Source of the DNA: Cephalotrichum gorgonifer
Taxonomy: Eukaryota; Ascomycota; Sordariomycetes; Microascales; Microascaceae
Reading direction: 5' to 3'
DNA length: 64,000 nt
Assembly (NCBI GenBank): GCA_900312665.1
Contig: ONZQ02000015.1
Location: forward strand, 988,794-1,052,793
This document shows positions 10,607-20,036 of the stretch, piece after piece. The position numbers were made by a program, and so were the translations under genes. Below the pieces are notes generated by a model. It did not search any database. It saw nothing but the letters and a program-made list of their open reading frames with translations, and had not been told where the DNA came from. Numbering within the stretch: the stretch's first letter is position 1; every line of letters begins with the position of its first letter.

Positions 10607-13305
10607 ATGCGACGCCAAAACCGCTCTTGTGACCAGTGTAGGAAGTCCAAGAGAGCTTGTGATGCCTCGCCCTCCTTGGCGTCCGATACCCAGCGCGGAT
10701 CCACAGTTGACCCGTATACCGTGGGGGAGGGAGATGCCCTCGGTGGCCGTATCGGTATATCCACCCAATACCCCATGGCGATTCGTGGTTCAGCCGCCAA
10801 ATGTGTCTTGAAGCTAATAGCGCAAGGGATACATCAGGAAGCTGGACGCAAGCTTGTTCATACTGCCTCAAGACCAACAAGGGTTGTACATTCCAATGGG
10901 TCCAGTCCCAGGTTCTATCCAGGGGCTTGGCTTCCCGATCTGGGCGCAGCATCGACAGGCAGAAGACTCTACGTCGTCGACAGGGACGAAATAGTGGGCT
11001 TACAGCGGGGCCGCTCAGTACTGGACGGTTCGACTTCGATCCGACGCCTCTATTAGACCTGCTGGAGACCTCCCCGGAGGACAATGGTCCATGGCCTTTG
11101 GACACGGTCGTTCCTGATGTCAACATCTCCGCCCTGTCCGGCGGCTCTTTTGAACCACTTCTCGTGGAGGATCCCATCTACCTCCCAGAAGCTGACATCC
11201 ACAGCATCATATATTCAACATCTCAGCACAGCCAACAGGAATATACGCTTAATGATTCTCACGAGCCTTCTTGGATCCCTGATAATGAGACCTCAACAGC
11301 CATCGGCTCCTCCCACTCTTCTCAACACCAGACGGGCAGAGGCAGCGATGTATCACTATATTCGGGAGCGCGCAAACCGTCTCCCCACTGGTCTCGCGAC
11401 TCAGCATCTCTCTCGCCGTTCTCCGTCGGGCAGGCCATGATGGACAGGTCGAACAATGACTTCATAGCCGGAAACCTACTTCGCATCTATCACGACGTGA
11501 TAGAGCACAGCCTGTCGTGTTGGTTGACAGAAGAGACATGTCCATACAAGATACGCCCGTGGAACCACAACGTCTCGCCTGTATTATCAATAACCTCGCA
11601 AGGAACGCCCAGGACGGAGGGGATCACCCCGCCTACCCTGCAGGAATGGGGCCCTGTCTGGACCAACAGGATCTACCGGCGCGTCATCAAGCTTGACAGA
11701 GTTGCCCAGGCTACCAAACTCATCCAAGTTACTAAGGCCGAGGATAGAGCGGCGTCCAAGGCGCTCCAGCTTGCGATTATGGCCTTTGCAGCGCAATGGG
11801 CCCAGCGAAGCCAGCGCGCGGAAGAGCGATACAGGCGCCCTGACAACGTGTTTGAGACCACCGGGGAGGCAAACGACTGGGGTGGACTTGCGGAGGAGTT
11901 TGATCGCAGCCTGCAGCGGTCGTTCTGGGAACAGGCACGGAGGGCGCTACAGGATTGCGCGGACTTGGAAACGTTCAAGGTCGTGTGGGCCGAAATTATT
12001 TTTGGGTGGACGCAGAAACCCTGGGAGGACGAGGATGTCGGATCAGGTGGGAGCGTTGCCGTACCTTCCAATGACCTTCCTGGTGATACGAGCCGGGTGA
12101 GGGCCTCACTCCTAGCCGATCTCGACGACATCATATCAAAGGATGGTCCGCCCGTTTTTCTGGAAAGAGCGGCGCGCAAGATCCGTGCTCTGAAGTTCAA
12201 ATTCGACGCTTACGAGGCTGGACTTGGCGCTGTTGGGGGGAGGCCTATCGGTTCTTATGGTGGTGCACGAGGGACGAGCGCCATGGACTCGGAGGACAGA
12301 GGGACCGTTGGACTGTCATACTGGATGGCTGTCATGGCGGACACGCTTTCCTCCTCCATGAATGAGAGGCCCGTCGTGCTCGCCGACCAGGACTGCCAGC
12401 ACGAGGATTCCAACGCAGTAGGGTCCGACGACTCCATGGATGCGAATGGAACTGACGTAAAGAGCCAGCGGTGGGGCGTTAACGTCTTCATCCAGGACGA
12501 CCCAACGACGCCGCTGAGGTCGGTGCGCTGGCCCTGCTCATACGAAGACGCCGCCTTGGCCGTCACGAGGGCCGCCCCAGTCAAGGTCCTCCTATTCCGA
12601 CATGTCTCCTACCTTCAAAACGCGCTGCGGGGGCGGGCGCGGGGCCAAGCCGTCGAGGACATAATCCACAGCGCCATGCTCATCTACCGCTACTGGAACG
12701 TCACGTACGGCGTGTTCTTCCGGGACCTGATGGAGGACTACGGGTCCGTCCCGGCGCGCGTCCAGGCCTGGTTCTTCTGCATACACGCGCACTGGCACCT
12801 CGCGGCCCTGATGCTCGCAGACCTGATCGAGTTCGTCGACGAGCGTGGCCTGGGCACCGGAGCTGCGAGCGAGGCGAGGGCTACCACTCACATGGTAGAG
12901 AGGATGAGAAGTGCGAGCGCGGACGAGCTCTCTGACCTTTCGAGGGTTTCGACGCCGGCAGAAGATGGGGAAGGGTCTCTGGATTGGTCGGCTCCTCAGC
13001 TGCCGGACTTTCATTTTGCGGTTAATGCAGGTACTATCCTGACGGAGCCGTGGACCATCATCCCGATTAGGGCATATGCGAAGGCGTATGTGTTGCACTT
13101 TAGAAAGGCGGATGAGCTGTGGAGACATGATAGGACCGTGATGGGCAGGAAGAGCGAGAGCTGTCGGGGGAGCCTGCGGCGTTGTGAGGATTGTATCAGG
13201 GCGCTCTGGTTCCTGGGGAAGAAATCGGACATGGCGAGGAGAGTAGCGGATGCTCTGACTCAGGCGCTGAGGGCATTGGAAGTATGTATTTCCAAGGACA
13301 TTTAG
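10607..13305 (+). CDS. Zn2Cys6 transcription factor
   Basis: Exon 1 (10607-10713) encodes MRRQNRSCDQCRKSKRACDA, the first half of a binuclear zinc cluster. The second half, CSYCLKTNKGCTFQW, is in another frame, so an intron must lie between them. Donor GTATAC at 10714 joins in phase to acceptor CAG at 10793 (872 residues) or TAG at 10820 (863 residues). The second choice gives a shorter zinc-cluster loop (about 29 residues) and I slightly prefer it. The rest is one long open frame to 13305, with a central helical region typical of fungal regulators in this size class. A nuclear DNA-binding regulator is likely; target genes are unknown. No intron is evident in the 2.5-kb second exon. Confidence 0.85.
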
Positions 13306-14576
13306 CGGTTGTGATTTACCTGTGCGTATCGACATTTGACCTCTTCCTCCCCTTAAATCGCTTTAGGACGTCTGGGAATGGTGACATCGCTATCTTCCGT
13401 TTTGTTCGCGGAGAACACGACAAGGGAAGAATCCATGGTTGTCTGCCGCATCTCGAAAGCTTATCCCGGAGGTCTCTCGGCGTAGCCCAAGAGCGATATA
13501 CGCATGGTTCTCACACTCTCATGCATTACAAAACCATCACAATGCGACTCGCACACTGCTCGTAGTTACTCTTTTCTTCTTCTTGTCCAGCCTCCCTTTC
13601 ATAGTAAGACCGAGGAACTCGGCATACTGCTTCAGGGTCTGCATATCTTGTGGTGTTGAACTGGGGAATCTCTTCTCACACCTAGCTGCTTGTCAAGTCA
13701 CTCTGTCTATATGGAGGTTGTGAGCAGATGTGACCTACGCTACCCATAATCGAAGCTCGCGGTCATATCTTACTTCAGTCTCCTGTTTCAGATTCCGTCG
13801 AACTGGGTGAGGATCGAGCTGGGATCGGCCAGTTGATAAGCCATTCTGGATGGCCAGTTCGGCCAACTTATCCGGATCTTGCGCTTTCGGCCCATGCTTT
13901 CGCTTGTTCCTCTTTGTACGCATTCTACTCCAGGCTCAAGTGTTTGGGGCTGTGGCGCGAGAACAAAGTTCCAGAGTGTTTAAATTGGGGTGCCTGTGTG
14001 GGAAGACCACATGGGGGGCGAGCACGCCTTCTTATGAGTGCAGCATCTCCATTCTGCAGCCCTGGAGCAAAAAGGGGGGATGACTATTTCCTTGCTCCGC
14101 GGGATACCTGGAGCTGGGTATCTACTACTCTCACCCCCCCCCCCCGCCCCCCCGGCTTTTACTCCGTTCGACCTTACGTCTGAGCTGGGGCAAGCAGCGG
14201 GTGAGTCGCGCCTGACCGAGCACGTACGTGAGCGGCGATGTGTCAGCATTGGCGACCAGGGTGCTGGATGTCGAGATTCGTGTGCTGTTACAGCTGAATC
14301 AACTTTTCAAGTCCGTGAGGGGCGGTCGTAGAAGGTTCGAGATATGTTTATGTATGTTAACCCACTTGCCGCGTATTCTTGCCACTTGTCAGGCACAATC
14401 AGATTATTGCCCGACGAAATTCCCGTTTCGGGTTGAAATGGAGGGGCACGTATCAGCTCCTGTGTGGAACCGGCCGTGTATCCTGCGTATCCCTAACGGG
14501 GTATGAACACTTGGCGTTCGGGAAGAACCGAGCACGTCCCCCCTCTAACTAGCGAGTGCGGCAATCGCGAGTCTGG
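13306..14576. other. Intergenic between convergent genes
   Basis: Holds the 3' ends of the Zn2Cys6 gene and the hypothetical gene at 14577-15503. It contains a C-run (12 C at 14134-14145, then G and 7 C). The short frames on both strands have no recognisable product. Confidence 0.45.
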
Positions 14577-15503
14577 CTATTCACGACGCGGTCTGGTGTG
14601 GCATAAAGACACATTCAGAGGAATACGGCGTCTGCATATACCGGTCCTCCTGAATGCGGACCTTCGGCTGATAGCGGTGGTAGGTTCCCGGTTCGTCGCT
14701 TCCCAACAGTTCCGCCTGGGGATGAGGTGGCAGGAGATTAAAAGGCACATAGACCCGTGTCGTCCTGCTTCATGTGGGCAGTCAGGTTGTTCGGAAGCGT
14801 GTCCAGATAGCTGAATGCTGGAGAGAACGGCCTCCCAGGCAGCGATGTTCGAGTTATAATCGTCCAGTGCGATGAAAACGACGATCGGGTCACGGCTGGT
14901 GTCTTGGGAGTGGCCATATCTGAAAATTGAAATCGTGGTCGTGGCATCTTCGGTCATCTTGAAGCTTTGGAGGATGGAAAAGACCCTCTCTCTGATGCGG
15001 ATCCAGTAGTTCGAGCTGCGGATTGTTAGGATGGGCCCCACGATTTTCGGCTCCAGGATCAGACTGTCCATGATCTCAACGATGATGGTGGTTGACCCAT
15101 CAAGCAACCCTGCATTCGAGAGCTCCCTGTCTATGTGCTCCTTGATGTCTGAAACAGCGGCCTGCCAAGCTATTGTGGCCGGAGGTTGCCAATCTGGTAT
15201 GATTTGAAGGGTCGGTTCGCGATGGTTACCGGGCCGGGCGACGCGAAAGTCTAACAATTTCCACTCGACTTTGTGTGTTTCCAGGACCTCGCTGGCTTTT
15301 TCGGTGAAGTTATCGCGGAAGTGTTCGATCAGTCTCTCAGAGGCCTCGTCGCCGTCAACTGCCGGCCTCATAGATGGTGGGGGAAGGGGCACGGGGGCGC
15401 CGACTCGGTAATCTGAGGTTTGGATATTGGGGGCTTCTGAGGAGCCGAGATTGCGCGGCTCCGGAGGCGAAGGCCAGGGGCCATGGCTCGGGGGACAAGG
15501 CAT
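14577..15503 (-). CDS. Hypothetical protein
   Basis: A 308-residue open frame that I do not recognise. The N-terminus is Pro-rich (about residues 1-50). It is followed by a charged segment, DEASERLIEHFRDNF, and alternating hydrophobic stretches (TTIIVEIMDSLILE, DPIVVFIALDDY) that suggest a mixed alpha/beta fold. The last 50 residues are Arg-rich and may be out-of-frame readthrough, so the true end may be an intron before the stop. A frame just upstream (MTMTITAELAPETETKKKARRG, about 15582) could be a first exon. No signal peptide or membrane segment. Confidence 0.5.
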   Translation of the reverse strand: MPCPPSHGPWPSPPEPRNLGSSEAPNIQTSDYRVGAPVPLPPPSMRPAVDGDEASERLIEHFRDNFTEKASEVLETHKVEWKLLDFRVARPGNHREPTLQIIPDWQPPATIAWQAAVSDIKEHIDRELSNAGLLDGSTTIIVEIMDSLILEPKIVGPILTIRSSNYWIRIRERVFSILQSFKMTEDATTTISIFRYGHSQDTSRDPIVVFIALDDYNSNIAAWEAVLSSIQLSGHASEQPDCPHEAGRHGSMCLLISCHLIPRRNCWEATNREPTTAISRRSAFRRTGICRRRIPLNVSLCHTRPRRE

Positions 15504-16122
15504 TATGCCGGCGGAAACCTCGTCGGGCTTTCTTCTTTGTTTCCGTCTCGGGGGCTAGCTCGGCGGTGATGGTCATGGTCATGGAAAAGATGGTTTGAAA
15601 TGGCAGGAGCCTGATGTGATGATAGGGTTGCAGAGCTGCGCTCGATTTGTCACGGGATCCGAGGAAACCCAATACTGGAATTTGCCATTGTTTGTCGTCC
15701 TAGATAACATGTGATGTGATTAATGCCTTGGGAAGTCAATACGAACGCCGTTTGAGAATGGCCCCTATGTCCCCAGGCCGTTCCTTCCTATTCCGGAGAG
15801 AAGAAATTTCCTTCATTAGAGCGATATTTGAGAACCTGTGACTTCACCTGCAAGGCCTATGATGTCCTGGAGAGCATGGAACAGCTATATTATAGGTTGC
15901 TCTGCAGCAGTACTATTGATCGACCAAGCCGCCCCTCAATCAATGTGATCTTGGTGGTCCCAACATGGTTGAAAGCCTGTCTCCCAGACGTAAATCGCGG
16001 CCCTGCTCCCGAGCAACTCCTTCCAACAGCTACCACTAACACCAAGCCCCTGGAACTCCCCACGTGGGTACCGACGTGGACGGTTACTCAAACATTAGAT
16101 GTGGTCTGCGCCTACGTTAGTT
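15504..16122. other. Intergenic
   Basis: Likely promoter of the gene at 14577-15503, perhaps with a short first exon near 15540-15582. The plus-strand frame at 15828-16151 shows no domain. Confidence 0.4.
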
Positions 16123-16293
16123 TCATTGTGCCGACGCATGCCTCGGGGTGAACGCACTGCCGAACTTGTGCCCGCAAGAGCATGGCTGCGACGTGTCCAC
16201 GCCGCCCGTGGTGTTGGTGAACGAGGTGCAGCCGCAGCTTTTGCAGGCGCTGTAGCCGTGGTTTACGAATTGGGTCTGCTCAATGGCCGTCAT
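16123..16293 (-). CDS. Small Cys-rich (zinc-ribbon-like) protein
   Basis: Within a longer open frame, an internal ATG at 16293 starts a 56-residue protein with two CxxC-like knuckles (SACKSCGCTS and QPCSCGHKF). The spacing CxxCxC...CxCGH is typical of tiny zinc-binding proteins found across Pezizomycotina. The upstream part of the frame (back to 16578) is low-quality sequence and looks like the 5' leader. Function unknown. The start choice rests on where the protein-like composition begins. Confidence 0.55.
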   Translation of the reverse strand: MTAIEQTQFVNHGYSACKSCGCTSFTNTTGGVDTSQPCSCGHKFGSAFTPRHASAQ

Positions 16294-17325
16294 TTCGACT
16301 GCGAGGTAAATAGAGATGAAAGATTGGAAGCGAAGACAGCGAAGTGTAGACTTGAAAGTTGGAAGCACGATTGTTGGGCTGTGCGATTGTCGGACTGTGC
16401 GATTGCCGGGCCGTATGAGTAGTGTAGTGGGCACGGGTGAGGAAAGGGGGAGGTGGTGTTTGTTAATATAATGGCTCCTCGGAATGCAGATGGGCTCGTC
16501 GGCGCCGAGGGAAGACATTTGCAGTCCTTCTATTTGCACTGCCTCATCCAGAGCAACAGACAAAATCACCCACTCCACCGCAAGGCTCCGGATCTAGCGA
16601 ATAAGAGCTGTTGAGTATGCGTGTCACGCCACCATTTGTGGGATACCAAGGACCGGCTGCAGTGAGTCCACGTCAGTCCCGGGTAGTGGGTGGGCCAGAA
16701 AACCCCGCTGCAGCCGTATTCGTCGCGTCGACCGAACGGGAAGCTGCGGGCCACCAAAGGAAGCGTGCGTTGAACGGAGACCAGACTGGACACCGCGTTT
16801 CGAATTAGTCTGCTGCTCACTGGCTGGTGGTGTGGTACGGGCGGTTTCCGTGGCTGCGTTCGAAAAGGGAGGAAGTGTACAAAGTGGTGGGACCAAGCTG
16901 GCCCCTTTGTATTGTAGCCTGGTGCCTCGCAAATGCGGAGGCTAACCAATTCGGCTGAGCTCATGGGGTAAACACCTCTATTGCCACTGGGGCGCGGCGC
17001 GGCCCGCTGGGAGCTTGGGCGTGTCGGTCTTGTCTCCGGGCAGGAAGGGCTCACAGAGTCTGCTCGATGGTAGTGGATGATTTTAGACAGAGAGTTACTG
17101 GATTTCTCCAGTTCACTGTACCCAAAACATTCCTCCCCGCATCGTTTATTATATACCGAAAGGCATCCGGGGCTGAGAGGTACATGGATTAACGACAGTG
17201 ACTGTTACACAACATTTTCGCCCAAACTAGATCAACATAGCCCGAGAAGCAACTGCGAAACTAGGAGCTTGTGTTCACTAAGCAAAAAGGCAGCGGCAGT
17301 GACCGATCTCTGGCGTCCACGGACT
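16294..17325. other. Intergenic
   Basis: Open frames at 16566-17054 (minus) and 16611-16808 (plus) overlap and show no domain. No RNA gene seen. Confidence 0.45.
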
Positions 17326-19317
17326 CTAGACCTGGAGGCTTTGACCCGCGTCCTCTAGGATGACATCTGTCGCCTTCTCACTAACCATATAGATAGGGAC
17401 GACGATGAAGAAGCCAGGAATACGGGGAAAGACAGAAGCATCGACGACGCGCAAGTTACTCACGCCGCGAACACGAAAGCGAGAGTCAAGAACGGCCCGA
17501 GGATCTCGGTCCGACCCAATGGGACAGGTGCAGGAGGCATGATGGCCCCAGGTCTCGTTCCTAATAAATTCCTTGACCTGCCCAGGAGATGCCAGCCGAC
17601 GGCCAGGCAATACCTCTTCGGGGGACCCGGTAACGATCGGAATAACGTCATCCATAATACGGCGCGCGAAAGCAACCCCTTCCGCAATGGCATCGAGGTC
17701 CCGCTCAGAGCCCTGGGCCTCCTGCTGAGTTGTGGCGAAGTAATTGAAATTAATATCCGGTACGTCACGGGGATCGGCGGACTTGAGCAGGACGGTCCCG
17801 TCCTGGTTATGCGTGTGAGCTTTGAGAATGGCCCAGGTGAAGTGTCGTTTGTCCGAGGTGGCAGATTCCGAATATCCTGGGAAGTATCCCCGGAAGTATG
17901 AGGGACCGCCAAAGATGAAGAGATCGGGATCGCTATCGGCCTGGCTGGACTTCTTGACTATGCCAACGGTGGCACCGTTGGAAAGATAGGGTCCACGCCC
18001 CTGGGACCATTTTTCGAGACACGGGTCCCCAGGCTTCCCGAAAGTGCACTCTGATATAACCGAAAAGTCGTGCGGTATTTCAGTAATGACGGGGATCTCA
18101 TAGCGATCCTGGAGATTGGTTCCGACTCCCGGCAGATCCTTGACGATGCCAATGCCAAACTTTTGCAACTCGTCTTTTGGGCCAATGCCGCTCAGCTTCA
18201 GAATCTGGGGCGTTCCGAAAGCCCCGGCTGCCAGGATGACCTCGCGAGATGCGATAGCGCGACGCTTATCGCCGCTCGTAGAGGATCCCGACCGGGGATC
18301 AGCCCTGTACAGACTTTTGCCCTCGAGGTACTCAACGCCCGTCGCCTTCGGATTGTCGCTGGCCGTAGAATTCTCGTCGAAGAGCACCCGGGTAGTAAGG
18401 CACCCTACCCTGATTTCCAGAGGAAATCCCTTGGCGGTATCAATAATGAAATCACGAGGGCCACTTCGCTTCGCATCAGCCATGGCCAGAGGGATCTGGT
18501 AGATTCCCTCTGTCATATCGCGCCGGCGGTCGGCGGAATTCATATCCCGCAACAACAACCCAAGGAGTTGGATAACCTTTGTTGGGATCAGGCCGAGGAT
18601 CGTATTGCCCATGGCGGTAGCAGCAGCCGCGATAATAGACAGGAGCCTGGAGTCTCGCAGTGCCAGCTTGAGATCAGCGCGATCCGTACGGAGCCACCCG
18701 TTGAAGCCGTGGCCGGGTGTACCACTGCGGAGATACTCGCAGCGCTCTAGGCGCTCGAAGTAGCGGCGCATATTATTTGGGTCCCACGACGTGTCTCCGG
18801 TTACGTGGGCAATGGCTGACCAGTCGCTGTCATGGGGACAGATCGTGATCATGGCATTGTGTGCCGTACAACCACCCAGGGTCCCCGCGCGCGGATAGAG
18901 GATCCCTTTCGCCTTTGATCCGGCGGGCGGGTCTGGTCCAACATGGAGGGACCCCGTCGGCGTCTCCCAGGTCATTTTCGAGTCCCTCTGGGCGAGGTTC
19001 TCATCCGCGTAGTGCTTAACAAAGTAATCCCATCGCATGCTCGCGTCTTCTGTGGAGCGCAAATGGAAGGCAGGGACCTGTTGGTTGAGGTTCGATCCCT
19101 GGTCGTCACCTGCCTCGAGGAGGAGGACTTTGTAGCCTTTCCGAGCGAGATTTGCTGCTAATGGACCCCCGCCGGCGCCTGAGCCGACAACGATGTAGTC
19201 GTAACTATCAACTGTATCCAATTCCTCTTCGGGGGGCGCTTCGCCTTGGCGTCGCCCCGGGGTGGCAGATGCCCCTGGCGCGGGGTTCGTAGAAAATCCG
19301 CCCATGGTTCGATGCAC
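17326..19317 (-). CDS. GMC-family FAD oxidoreductase
   Basis: A single exon of 663 residues. The FAD-binding Rossmann start is clear: YDYIVVGSGAGGGPLAANLA with GSGAGG at 45-50, ending in LLLEAG. GMC signatures follow: GGCTAHNAMI, the second signature AAGAFGTPQILKLSGIG, and the C-terminal GHHASCTCPIG, with His593 the likely catalytic base. The usual second His/Asn, expected 14 residues before the EKA motif, appears replaced by Phe in IPGFFIVVPIYMVSEKA. The 40-residue N-terminus is Pro/Gly-rich with no signal peptide, so it is probably intracellular. Family members oxidise alcohols, glucose, choline or aryl alcohols. Substrate cannot be assigned. Confidence 0.88.
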   Translation of the reverse strand: MHRTMGGFSTNPAPGASATPGRRQGEAPPEEELDTVDSYDYIVVGSGAGGGPLAANLARKGYKVLLLEAGDDQGSNLNQQVPAFHLRSTEDASMRWDYFVKHYADENLAQRDSKMTWETPTGSLHVGPDPPAGSKAKGILYPRAGTLGGCTAHNAMITICPHDSDWSAIAHVTGDTSWDPNNMRRYFERLERCEYLRSGTPGHGFNGWLRTDRADLKLALRDSRLLSIIAAAATAMGNTILGLIPTKVIQLLGLLLRDMNSADRRRDMTEGIYQIPLAMADAKRSGPRDFIIDTAKGFPLEIRVGCLTTRVLFDENSTASDNPKATGVEYLEGKSLYRADPRSGSSTSGDKRRAIASREVILAAGAFGTPQILKLSGIGPKDELQKFGIGIVKDLPGVGTNLQDRYEIPVITEIPHDFSVISECTFGKPGDPCLEKWSQGRGPYLSNGATVGIVKKSSQADSDPDLFIFGGPSYFRGYFPGYSESATSDKRHFTWAILKAHTHNQDGTVLLKSADPRDVPDINFNYFATTQQEAQGSERDLDAIAEGVAFARRIMDDVIPIVTGSPEEVLPGRRLASPGQVKEFIRNETWGHHASCTCPIGSDRDPRAVLDSRFRVRGVSNLRVVDASVFPRIPGFFIVVPIYMVSEKATDVILEDAGQSLQV

Positions 19318-20036
19318 GACTGGGGCGGTTCGGTTGGGTTTGGGGGGTGGATGGGGCTTCCGCTTCGTCCGGTATCCAGGGGGCCTTGTTTAATAAACTT
19401 ACGGCTACCGGGTAACACGGGGCAAGGGAGAAAATGCTCGCAAGACAAGCACTGTGGCACCTGCAAAGCATGTGAGTCCAACTCATCTGGCATACCCGCT
19501 TTTCTTCTACAGCTTGAACTTTAGTTTTCTGTATAAAGTTATATCTAATGACATGTAAGATTTACGCCCAACCTCTTATCCCACATGAAATTGAAGAGTC
19601 AGTATGTATCAACGAAAGCACTTTGGATTTGTGGCTTTCCGGAACTTCCTGATAAGTTCCAAGTATGTCCAATGGGCGGGCTTCAAACTCCCGAACGGAG
19701 ATTTGCGGACTGCCTTCTAGTGGCTGGAGACACACTGACATCGGCGCGTTTAGCACAATCATGCATTCATCGGCTTAGATATATGATACGCGAGGCATCT
19801 CTATCTGATCGTCTGGCATGGACATTTCTCTCTCGACTGGTTCCAATAGCTATTCGACGTGATTCGACCTCGTGTCGGGATTCAAGCTTTATATGTCCCA
19901 GGATAGTGATCTTCGTGCGGTCTGCCCGCGGTATGGTGTCTTCACAATGCCCTATCCGTCGTAGGGGTCAAGGCCAAACGTGTTTTTACATTCTCAGGTC
20001 TCATCTAACGGTAAACTACCCGCAGGAAAGCCGCAT
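19318..20036. other. Intergenic
   Basis: Promoter of the GMC gene plus terminator of the hydrolase gene upstream on the same strand. The plus frame at 19585-20040 has no recognisable domain and is probably chance. Confidence 0.45.

Noticed and set aside
18070..18750. 226-codon plus-strand frame
   Set aside because: Antisense to the GMC oxidoreductase; no domain.
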